This document shows positions 1-4,804 of a DNA stretch of 5,658 nt, one piece after another. A model generated the notes under the pieces. That model was not told where the DNA came from. It did not search any database and was given only the letters and a program-made list of their open reading frames with translations. The position numbers and the translations under genes were made by a program. Within the stretch, counting starts at the first letter, position 1, and the number at the start of each line of letters is the position of its first letter. The DNA lies in NCBI GenBank assembly GCA_913057765.1, contig CAJXPH010000188.1, positions 1 to 5,658 on the forward strand, in the 5' to 3' direction. The DNA comes from an uncultured Campylobacteraceae bacterium. Lineage in GTDB: Bacteria; Campylobacterota; Campylobacteria; Campylobacterales; Arcobacteraceae.

Positions 1-49
1 ATCTACACTATCCTCTTCGTCGGCAGCGTCAGATGTGTATAAGAGACAG
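1..49 (+). other. Untrimmed Illumina Nextera i5 adapter (non-genomic)
   Basis: This is synthetic library sequence. Positions 1-8 (ATCTACAC) match the end of the Illumina P5 primer. Positions 9-16 (TATCCTCT) match the Nextera i5 index I know as S503/N503. Positions 17-30 (TCGTCGGCAGCGTC) are the read-1 adapter stem, and positions 31-49 (AGATGTGTATAAGAGACAG) are the 19-base Tn5 mosaic end. Genomic sequence begins at about position 50. The adapter is more GC-rich than anything near it. Reading frames that run into it are artefacts. Confidence 0.98.
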
Positions 50-410
50 CTTTATTTGTAATATTATCTTCAACATCACCATTATCATACAGTTTTATTT
101 CATTGTTTTTAAAGTTAATAGATACATGATCATCTGATTCTTCATCTTCATATTTAAAATGTGCACCATCTATTTTATTATTTACAATATCAACTCTGTG
201 TTCTCCAACAATTAACTTAAAAGGATTAATAATATGACTTTTAATATCATCTAAAGATGTTCTATTTTCAAAGTCTGCAATGCAGTATATACTGTCACAT
301 AATTCATCTTTTTCAATCTTATAAATTATTCCATCTTCATCTACTGCAATAGTATCTGACAATTTGAATACATCATTGTTATCTAATGTTTCGCCAATTT
401 TTTCAAGCAT
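50..410 (-). CDS. Hypothetical acidic protein, 5' part only (cut by adapter)
   Basis: The product is not recognised. The gene reads leftward from an ATG at 410-408, with a good ribosome-binding site (AAGGG on the minus strand, plus-strand 416-420) five bases upstream. 120 codons are genomic (MLEKIGETLDNNDVFKL... to ...DVEDNITNK). The open frame continues to a TAG at positions 3-5, but the last 15 residues (AVSYTHLTLPTKRIV) come almost entirely from the Nextera adapter and are not part of the protein. The true C-terminus and length are therefore unknown. The visible part is rich in Asp, Glu, Asn and Ile, has two Cys (38 and 43) and shows no signal peptide, membrane segment or known motif. The pattern of short hydrophobic stretches alternating with polar turns suggests a soluble, mainly beta cytoplasmic protein, which is inference only. 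It is transcribed divergently from the DUF6172-like gene across a 93-base gap. Confidence 0.75.
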
Positions 411-436
411 AAGTACCCTTTTTTTTGATAAAAAGA

Positions 437-442
437 ATTATA
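437..442 (-). promoter_or_regulatory. -10 box of the leftward hypothetical gene
   Basis: On the minus strand this reads CATGTATAATTC, a perfect TATAAT immediately preceded by TG. It lies about 25 bases upstream of the ATG at 410, giving a short leader of about 20 bases. No consensus -35 is visible, as is usual for the main sigma factor in Campylobacterota. No start-site mapping supports it. Confidence 0.55.
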
Positions 443-485
443 CATGAGAACAACTTGATGTTTTATACATTAAATTTGTGTATAA
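438..485. repeat. Three copies of TTATACA in the divergent promoter region
   Basis: TTATACA occurs at 438-444 and 463-469, with start points 25 bases apart. Its inverse TGTATAA occurs at 479-485. The last two form an inverted repeat with a 9-base gap. The outer copies overlap the two divergent -10 boxes, and the middle one sits in the shared upstream region. This could be an operator for a regulator controlling both directions, or simply -10-like sequence recurring by chance in AT-rich DNA. Confidence 0.3.
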
Positions 486-486
486 T
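481..486 (+). promoter_or_regulatory. -10 box of the DUF6172-ridA unit
   Basis: TATAAT is preceded by AAATTTGTG, a T-rich run ending in TG, and lies 17 bases upstream of the ATG at 504. The nearest -35-like hexamer (TTGATG, 455-460) is 20 bases away, which is too far for a standard spacer, so recognition probably rests on the -10 and the T-rich element. The promoter is back to back with the leftward one, so their upstream regions (about 455-465) overlap. The ribosome-binding site AGGA (495-498) lies five bases before the ATG. Confidence 0.6.
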
Positions 487-503
487 CCAAAAAAAGGAAA
501 ATA

Positions 504-854
504 ATGAAAAAAACTTTTAAATTGAATGTAGAAAACAAAAACCCAGATAGATTACTTGAATCAATAAAATATGAGATTAGAAAATATATAAAAAGAGAAA
601 AAAGAAAGCCTCTACCTGAAGATGTTGATTTTTGGGATTTAAAATGTAAATTTGCAAAGAATGATGAAACACCTGAAGTAATTAATTTTAATGAAATTAC
701 GAATTGTATTAATGAAGCAGCAACTGAAAAATGTGATAGTTTTTATATGGAAATAATTTCAGAAGAGGGCATAAGAGTTAAAGATGTTATTAAAAAAGAT
801 GAGTTTGAAGTAGATTCAGAAGTAATTTCTGAAGAAAATACTCAAACAGAATAG
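504..854 (+). CDS. Small cytoplasmic protein, DUF6172-like
   Basis: This 116-residue protein has no signal peptide or membrane segment. From memory it resembles the DUF6172 family of small uncharacterised proteins found in Campylobacterota and some Proteobacteria. The matching part is the N-terminal core: MKKTFKL, then residues 16-52 with a basic helix (RLLESIKYEIRKYIKREKRK) followed by LPEDVDFWDLKCKF. A second conserved-looking stretch, about residues 63-86, has NEITNCINEA and FYMEII. The tail (97-116) is acidic and probably disordered. The basic helix could contact nucleic acid or an acidic partner, but no function is established. The start is fixed by AGGA five bases upstream. A RidA-family gene follows after eight bases, so the two are probably co-transcribed. 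Family assignment is moderately sure; function is unknown. Confidence 0.8.
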   Translation: MKKTFKLNVENKNPDRLLESIKYEIRKYIKREKRKPLPEDVDFWDLKCKFAKNDETPEVINFNEITNCINEAATEKCDSFYMEIISEEGIRVKDVIKKDEFEVDSEVISEENTQTE

Positions 855-862
855 AGAATTTT

Positions 863-1216
863 ATGATTTTAAGAAAACAAGTAAATGAAAGAATGAGTAG
901 AATAGTTAAGCATAATAATACAATCTATTTTGCAGGAATTGTATCTGATGATAAAACTTTAGATATAAAAGGACAAGCTAAAAGAGTATTTGAAATTGCC
1001 GAAGATAGATTTAAAGAATCTGGAACGGATAAAGATAATATTTTAAGAGCTGAGATATTTGTAAAAGATATTTATAGGGATTTTTCAGAGTTCAATGAAA
1101 TTTGGGATAATTGGGTTTCAAAAGAAAATCCACCAGCGCGTGCCTGTGTAGAAGCAAATATGGCAAGTGTTGGAACTTTAGTGGAAATAATTTTTACTGC
1201 TGCAAAAGTAGATTAA
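863..1216 (+). CDS. RidA/YjgF/YER057c/UK114-family protein (YoaB-like)
   Basis: This is a 117-residue single-domain protein. RidA-family members form trimers with active sites between subunits, and many hydrolyse reactive enamine/imine intermediates released by PLP enzymes. Family marks are HNNTIYFAG (17-25), the middle helix with a NILRAEIFVKD strand (59-69), and the C-terminal PPARACVEA (90-98) with LVEIIFTAA (106-114). Arg93 and Glu108 match the Arg and Glu that bind the carboxylate and place the catalytic water in active RidA proteins, so deaminase activity is plausible. The sequence resembles E. coli YoaB more than archetypal RidA. The ATG at 863 is preferred because the N-terminus then lines up with YoaB as I recall it; an internal Met11 is the alternative. 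The ribosome-binding site is weak (AGAG over the upstream stop), suggesting translational coupling to the gene eight bases upstream. The physiological substrate cannot be read from sequence. Confidence 0.9.
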   Translation: MILRKQVNERMSRIVKHNNTIYFAGIVSDDKTLDIKGQAKRVFEIAEDRFKESGTDKDNILRAEIFVKDIYRDFSEFNEIWDNWVSKENPPARACVEANMASVGTLVEIIFTAAKVD

Positions 1217-1244
1217 AAATATAAAACTAATTTAAAATCTAATT

Positions 1245-1292
1245 TTCCTTTTTATTTTTGTAGATATAATTCTACCCATAAATAAAAAGGAA
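1245..1292. repeat. 13-bp perfect inverted repeat spanning the promoter and ribosome-binding site
   Basis: TTCCTTTTTATTT (1245-1257) is exactly complementary to AAATAAAAAGGAA (1280-1292), with 22 bases between the arms. The right arm contains the ribosome-binding site AAGGAA of the gene starting at 1297. The left arm is the T-rich element upstream of the -10. A transcript starting at the local promoter lacks the left arm, whereas a read-through transcript from the ridA-like gene would contain both arms and could hide the ribosome-binding site. No T-run follows the right arm, so it is not a standard rightward terminator. Confidence 0.5.
1255..1270 (+). promoter_or_regulatory. Promoter of the small secreted-protein gene
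   Basis: A T-rich run ending in TTTTTG (about 1249-1260) is followed by TATAAT at 1265-1270, an arrangement typical of housekeeping promoters in Campylobacterota. The expected start is about 1277, giving a leader of about 20 bases. The -10 box lies in the 6-base loop of a small inverted repeat, GTAGA (1260-1264) and TCTAC (1271-1275). No convincing hairpin terminator separates this promoter from the ridA-like gene, so read-through from upstream is possible. Confidence 0.6.
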
Positions 1293-1296
1293 TTAA

Positions 1297-1647
1297 ATGA
1301 AACTACTATTACCAACTCTTATATTAACAACAAGCTTATTTGCAAATGACACTTTTGAAAAAGACAATGAATATATTTGTTTTAATACACATACAATGCA
1401 ACAAGGGCAAAAACATACAGTAAAAAAAGAAGATTCTGCTGATAAACCTTTTATTTTTACAATTAAAGATAATCAGTTAATTACTGCAAATAATGTAACT
1501 TTTGATTTTAAAATGGAAAAAGGTGACATGGCTTCTTATTCAAATGAGGGTTATATGTTATTGTTATTAAAGAACCAAGAACTGGGTTTAGTTCCAAAAA
1601 AAGCTAGAGGACAAGTTCAGTATTACTTTAAATGTAAATTAAAATAG
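1297..1647 (+). CDS. Small secreted (periplasmic) protein of unknown function
   Basis: This 116-residue protein has a clear Sec signal peptide: MKLLLPTLIL, a hydrophobic core, then SLFA, with likely signal peptidase I cleavage after Ala16 (mature start NDTFEKDN). The mature part is about 100 residues, polar, with beta-like alternation and no further membrane segment. It has two cysteines, Cys28 (YICF) and Cys113 (FKCK), near the two ends of the mature chain, which could form a disulfide in the periplasm. I do not recognise a domain. No lipobox cysteine is present, so it is not a lipoprotein. The ATG at 1297 is fixed by AAGGAA (1287-1292) and by the signal peptide starting there. It appears to be a single-gene unit with its own promoter and terminator. 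Confidence 0.82.
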   Translation: MKLLLPTLILTTSLFANDTFEKDNEYICFNTHTMQQGQKHTVKKEDSADKPFIFTIKDNQLITANNVTFDFKMEKGDMASYSNEGYMLLLLKNQELGLVPKKARGQVQYYFKCKLK

Positions 1648-1671
1648 TAAGGTATAAATCTTGCTATTTTT
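1641..1671 (+). terminator. Intrinsic terminator overlapping the stop codon
   Basis: AAAATAGTAAG (1641-1651) pairs with CTTGCTATTTT (1660-1670) through 11 base pairs, one of them G-U, around an 8-base loop. The U-rich side of the stem supplies the terminal U-run. The TAG stop (1645-1647) lies in the left arm. The symmetric A and T runs mean it could also act on leftward transcripts, but no leftward gene is seen downstream. Confidence 0.7.
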
Positions 1672-1725
1672 ATATTCATAATACCGTCAAAATAGTCGTG
1701 ATTTAGGTATTCTACTTAATTCTTC

Positions 1726-1745
1726 TTGATTTTTTTGTATATAAT
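1726..1745 (+). promoter_or_regulatory. Possible promoter, distal to aroB
   Basis: A T-run ending in TTTTTTG (1731-1737) precedes TATAAT at 1740-1745, again the Campylobacterota pattern. The expected start is about 1752, which would give a leader of about 150 bases before aroB. It is one of three candidate -10 boxes in the 255-base gap between 1648 and 1902, and sequence alone does not show which is used. That gap holds no supportable gene: the only short frame, 12 codons from 1755, has no ribosome-binding site. Confidence 0.45.
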
Positions 1746-1748
1746 TCA

Positions 1749-1761
1749 GTATCAATGATAC
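1749..1761. promoter_or_regulatory. Palindrome at the expected start site: possible operator
   Basis: GTATCAATGATAC is a perfect inverted repeat (GTATCA, central A, TGATAC) beginning four bases after the -10 box at 1740-1745. A repressor bound there would block the start site. Overlapping it is a second symmetry, ATCAA (1751-1755) and TTGAT (1764-1768). The regulator is not identifiable; FNR/CRP-type sites use TTGAT..ATCAA in the opposite order, so this is not a standard one. Confidence 0.35.
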
Positions 1762-1809
1762 ATTTGATTTATTCATTTTTAAATAAAATGTAAAAAAATA
1801 ATAACAAAG

Positions 1810-1815
1810 TATAAT
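1810..1815 (+). promoter_or_regulatory. Possible -10 box, 93 bases upstream of aroB
   Basis: A perfect TATAAT is preceded by AACAAAG, without the T-rich element seen at the other promoters. A start near 1822 would produce a leader of about 80 bases carrying the GC-richer patch at 1833-1848. In AT-rich DNA such hexamers also occur by chance. Confidence 0.3.
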
Positions 1816-1870
1816 TTTAGAATCTTACTAAAGCCCAGAGTTCAGGTCATTTTTAGTTAAAATTAGATAG

Positions 1871-1876
1871 TATAAA
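1871..1876 (+). promoter_or_regulatory. Possible proximal -10 box of aroB
   Basis: TATAAA, preceded by TTAGATAG, lies 26 bases before the aroB start and would give a leader of about 20 bases, similar to the other promoters in this window. It differs from consensus at the last base. The aroB ribosome-binding site is a modest GGA (1894-1896), six bases before the ATG at 1903. Confidence 0.35.
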
Positions 1877-1902
1877 ACTAATTTATAAACTATGGATTTT
1901 TT

Positions 1903-2937
1903 ATGACTGTAAATATTACTCTCCCAAATAAAACTACTTATGACATTACTATTGATACATTAAATAAAATTTATTTTGATAGAAAAGTTGTTGTTGTTAC
2001 AAACCCCACTGTTAGTGGTTTTCATATTGATTATTTAAAAGAAAGAATTTCTGCAAAAGAATTTTCTATTGTTACTATTCCCGATGGTGAAGAGTATAAG
2101 CATATGCAAACAATTGAAAGTATACTTGAACATTGTTTTGAACATAAACTAAATAGAAGTTCTTTGTTAATTGCTTTTGGTGGTGGAGTGATTGGTGATA
2201 TGACTGGATTCGCAGCATCTGTTTATCAAAGAGGAATTGATTTTATTCAAATTCCTACAACACTACTTTCTCAAGTTGATGCAAGTGTTGGCGGAAAAAC
2301 TGGTATAAATAATAAGTTTGGTAAAAACTTAGTAGGTGCATTTCATCAACCAATAGCTGTGAATATTGATCCTTTCTTTTTAACTACTTTACCAAAAAGA
2401 GAAGTAGGTGCTGGTATTGCTGAAATTGTGAAAATGGCAGTAACTTTTAATAGTGATTTTTTTAAATGGTTAGAAGAAAATGATTTAAATGATGATGAAA
2501 ATATAAAAGTAGCAATTGCTAAATCTGTTGAAACTAAAGCTTGGGTTGTTTCACAAGATGAAAAAGAAAAAGGTATTAGAGCTGCATTGAATTATGGTCA
2601 TACTTTTGGGCATGTAATCGAAAATGAAACAAATTATGATACATTTTTACATGGGGAAGCTGTAAGTATTGGAATGATCATGGCAAATACCTTAGCTGTT
2701 CGAATTGGAAATATGAGTGAAGAAGATGCTTTAAGAGTGAAAAACTTACTTAAAAAGTATAACATTCCTACCGATTATAAAATAAAAGATGTTGAAGATT
2801 TCTATCAACATTTCTTTTTAGACAAAAAATCCTTAGATGATAAAATTAAGTTTATTCTACCAAAAGGTATTGGTGATTGTGAAATCACTGATAAAATCGA
2901 AAAAAATGACGTTATTGAAATATTAAAAGGTTTTTAA
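1903..2937 (+). CDS. aroB: 3-dehydroquinate synthase
   Basis: AroB converts DAHP to 3-dehydroquinate, the second step of the shikimate pathway to aromatic amino acids and folate, in the cytoplasm, using NAD+ and a divalent metal (zinc or cobalt). The 344-residue length is normal for bacterial AroB. The N-terminal NAD-binding part shows DGEEYK (61-66), GGGVIGD (93-99) and the diagnostic run PTTLLSQVDASVGGKTGIN (118-136), followed by NLVGAFHQP (142-150). The C-terminal metal-binding part has Glu174 (GIAEIVK), His233 (NYGHTFGH) and His250 (LHGEAVSIGM), matching the three metal ligands of the family. The 17-residue spacing between the two His agrees with the E. coli enzyme as I recall it. No key residue is missing. 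The start is set by the beginning of homology and a modest GGA six bases upstream. It is the first gene of an operon; the next gene starts one base after its stop. Confidence 0.97.
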   Translation: MTVNITLPNKTTYDITIDTLNKIYFDRKVVVVTNPTVSGFHIDYLKERISAKEFSIVTIPDGEEYKHMQTIESILEHCFEHKLNRSSLLIAFGGGVIGDMTGFAASVYQRGIDFIQIPTTLLSQVDASVGGKTGINNKFGKNLVGAFHQPIAVNIDPFFLTTLPKREVGAGIAEIVKMAVTFNSDFFKWLEENDLNDDENIKVAIAKSVETKAWVVSQDEKEKGIRAALNYGHTFGHVIENETNYDTFLHGEAVSIGMIMANTLAVRIGNMSEEDALRVKNLLKKYNIPTDYKIKDVEDFYQHFFLDKKSLDDKIKFILPKGIGDCEITDKIEKNDVIEILKGF

Positions 2938-2941
2938 ATTG
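2925..2941 (+). promoter_or_regulatory. Ribosome-binding site and TTG start of the channel gene
   Basis: AAAAGG (2925-2930) lies inside the end of aroB, eight bases before TTG at 2939-2941. The TAA of aroB ends at 2937, leaving one base between the genes. TTG is chosen because translation from it gives a complete signal peptide (MNIFLKSLLLTTLF...), and the next in-frame Met is residue 77, inside the coiled coil. The arrangement implies translational coupling and a lowered initiation rate. Confidence 0.8.
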
Positions 2942-4786
2942 AACATATTTTTAAAGAGTTTACTTCTTACTACACTATTTATAACTTCTACTTTTGCACA
3001 AGAAACAGTATCTAAAAAAGATACGGTAAAAGAAGTAGTAGTAAATAAATTAGAAGATATAGAAGCAATCGAGAAAAAAAGAAAAGAATTAGCAAAAAAA
3101 GAAAAAAAGCGTTTAGTTGTTCTTGAAAGAGCAAAAAAAATAAGAGAAGAAAAAGCAAAAGCTGAAATGTTAGCCCTTGAAAAAGAAAAAAAAGAGATAG
3201 AAGAAGCAAATGAAAAAATAGAAGAAGAAAAAAAAGTTGAAGAAGAAAAACAAAGACAACTACTTTTTCAAATTGATGAATTAAAGAAAAGAATTGAATC
3301 TATTGATGTAAAATTAAAAGATAATATTTTATTAAAAAGATATAGCAACTATGATGCTTATAGAAAAATATCTGCAGAATTATCTGAATTAAAAAAGAAT
3401 ATAAAAAAAGTTAAAAATAAAACAGAAGAGCAAGTTTATCACTTGAATAACAAAGTTAGAATTAAAGAAAATGAGTTAGAATTAATTTCTGAATATAAAG
3501 GTTCTCCTATTGGAGGATTGATTAATCCTCCTGAAATTGAAAACTATGAAGAAATTACTAATCCTTTTGGGATTATTAATGCATTGTCTTATATTAAAAA
3601 ACTACAAAACAATAAAAAACAGTTTTCATCAGTAGAAGAAAGAATTTCTGAGTTAACTAATCTTTTAGATGAAAAACTATTTGTGTATCTTGAATTATAT
3701 AATTTGGATACTCACCCTGATTATAAAGATGAAATCACTTTTTTAGATAAAGAGAAAAAAGACTTTAACATGGTTCTAGAAATTGTGTCTACAACGGAGG
3801 AAGTTTATACAAGAAAAATAGAACAAGTTATTTTAGAAACAAAATCTCAAATCTCAAATCAAGTTGAAAAAACATTTAATATTGCTTTAATTATTATCGT
3901 TTTATTTGTGATTGCATTTTTAATAAAACTTGCACTTAAAAAGTATTTTTCTCAAAATGAAAACTATTATATGACAAATAAGGTTATTAACTTTTTTGTT
4001 GTTTTCTTCATTCTTATGGTAATACTTTTTTCATATATAGATAATGTTTCATATCTTGTAACAATCTTAGGGTTTGCATCTGCAGGTATTGCTATTGCGT
4101 TAAAAGATTGGTTCATGTCTATTTTTGGATGGATGGTAATCGTAACATCAGGTTCAATTCACGTTGGTGATAGAATTAAAGTAGATAGAGGTGGTGTTGA
4201 AGCTGTTGGTGATGTTCTGGATATCTCGTTATTCAAAATCACAATTAGAGAAGATATTACTTTAACTTCATATACAACAAACAGAAGAACAGGAAGAATT
4301 TTCTTTATTCCAAATAACTATGTTTTCTCTGAAATGATTGCAAACTATACTCACTCAGGACTTAAAACAGTTTGGGATGGTATTGACATTACTATTACTT
4401 TTGATTCGAATCATAAAAAAGCACAACATATTGCAAAAGAAATTTTAAAGCATTATTCAAAAGGTTATACAGATATAACTAGAAAACAACTTTCTAAAAT
4501 GAGAAATAAATATCAGTTAAGAGCTACAGGAGTTGAGCCTAGAGTTTACACTTTTGTTGAACCTCACGGGATAGTAATTTCTTCTTGGTATTTAACAAAT
4601 TCTTATGCAGCTTTAGTTTTAAGAAGTACAATGTCACCTGAAATTTTAGAGGCATTTATGAAAGAGGATGATATTCATATTGCTTATCCTACTCAACAAA
4701 TTAATATTAATCGAACAGATTCTGCTTATGGACCTTCAAGAAAAAAAGCTCCTAAAGATTTAGAAGATGAAATTATTTCAAGATAA
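2939..4786 (+). CDS. MscS-family mechanosensitive ion channel with long periplasmic coiled coil
   Basis: This 615-residue inner-membrane protein probably opens under membrane tension to release solutes on osmotic downshock. Order: signal peptide 1-20 (STFA, cleavage before Gln21); a Lys/Glu-rich coiled coil or single long helix, about 36-185; a Gly/Pro break (SPIGGLINPP, 189-198); more helix to about 310; three membrane segments at about 314-333, 349-367 and 371-403; then the cytoplasmic MscS beta domain and C-terminal alpha/beta domain. Pore-helix and family marks are LGFASAGIAIALKDWF (377-392), VGDRIKV (409-415) and FFIPNNYVFS (455-464). An external N-terminus plus three membrane passes puts the MscS domain inside, and the basic loop KLALKKYF (330-337) fits that. 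It is about twice the length of E. coli MscS (about 286); the extra part is the exported N-terminal region. It sits between aroB and mtaB in the same operon. Gating properties cannot be read from sequence. Confidence 0.92.
   Translation: MNIFLKSLLLTTLFITSTFAQETVSKKDTVKEVVVNKLEDIEAIEKKRKELAKKEKKRLVVLERAKKIREEKAKAEMLALEKEKKEIEEANEKIEEEKKVEEEKQRQLLFQIDELKKRIESIDVKLKDNILLKRYSNYDAYRKISAELSELKKNIKKVKNKTEEQVYHLNNKVRIKENELELISEYKGSPIGGLINPPEIENYEEITNPFGIINALSYIKKLQNNKKQFSSVEERISELTNLLDEKLFVYLELYNLDTHPDYKDEITFLDKEKKDFNMVLEIVSTTEEVYTRKIEQVILETKSQISNQVEKTFNIALIIIVLFVIAFLIKLALKKYFSQNENYYMTNKVINFFVVFFILMVILFSYIDNVSYLVTILGFASAGIAIALKDWFMSIFGWMVIVTSGSIHVGDRIKVDRGGVEAVGDVLDISLFKITIREDITLTSYTTNRRTGRIFFIPNNYVFSEMIANYTHSGLKTVWDGIDITITFDSNHKKAQHIAKEILKHYSKGYTDITRKQLSKMRNKYQLRATGVEPRVYTFVEPHGIVISSWYLTNSYAALVLRSTMSPEILEAFMKEDDIHIAYPTQQININRTDSAYGPSRKKAPKDLEDEIISR
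3504..3531 (+). repeat. GC-rich hairpin inside the channel gene, with an alternative partner
   Basis: GGAGGATT (3512-3519), loop GATT, AATCCTCC (3524-3531) is a perfect 8-bp stem. CTCC (3504-3507), loop TATT, GGAG (3512-3515) is an overlapping alternative, so the two hairpins exclude each other. It encodes the Gly/Pro break at residues 189-198 and includes GGAGGA, a strong Shine-Dalgarno-like sequence, but no in-frame start codon follows at a suitable distance. Confidence 0.5.
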
Positions 4787-4789
4787 GTT

Positions 4790-4795
4790 GGAGAG
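4790..4795 (+). promoter_or_regulatory. Ribosome-binding site of mtaB
   Basis: GGAGAG lies in the 18-base gap after the channel stop codon and nine bases before the ATG at 4805. No closer purine-rich site exists. No terminator or promoter is visible in the gap, so mtaB is presumably co-transcribed with aroB and the channel gene. Confidence 0.6.
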
Positions 4796-4804
4796 TTAGT
4801 ATTT

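Noticed and set aside
3..49. Open frame of the leftward gene running to a stop at position 3
   Set aside because: The last 15 residues are almost wholly translated from the Nextera adapter; only the part from about position 50 is genomic.
1217..1246. Intrinsic terminator after the ridA-like gene
   Set aside because: Only AT-rich sequence with direct repeats of CTAATTT; no stem with a following T-run could be built apart from the promoter-spanning inverted repeat.
1755..1793. 12-codon frame (MIHLIYSFLNKM) as a leader peptide upstream of aroB
   Set aside because: No ribosome-binding site, no run of aromatic codons as expected for attenuation, and its start falls inside the palindrome at the predicted start site.
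1833..1848. GC-rich patch as part of a tRNA (GAGTTCAGGTC resembling a T arm)
   Set aside because: The T-loop lacks the conserved A at position 58, and no acceptor stem, D arm or anticodon arm can be found around it.
1220..1885. 15-base exact direct repeat TATAAAACTAATTTA at 1220-1234 and 1871-1885, possible recombination or attachment site
   Set aside because: At this AT content a few 15-base exact matches are expected by chance in 5.6 kb, and no integrase or other mobile gene is present.
3012..3209. 65-codon leftward frame rich in Leu and Phe, resembling a membrane protein
   Set aside because: It is the complement of the Lys/Glu-rich coiled coil (AAA/GAA read backwards give TTT/TTC), has no ribosome-binding site, and lies wholly inside the channel gene.
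3842..3862. Heptamer tandem repeat AAATCTC (about 2.6 copies) as a phase-variation switch
   Set aside because: Too few copies to slip readily; it encodes an ordinary stretch (KSQISNQ) in frame.
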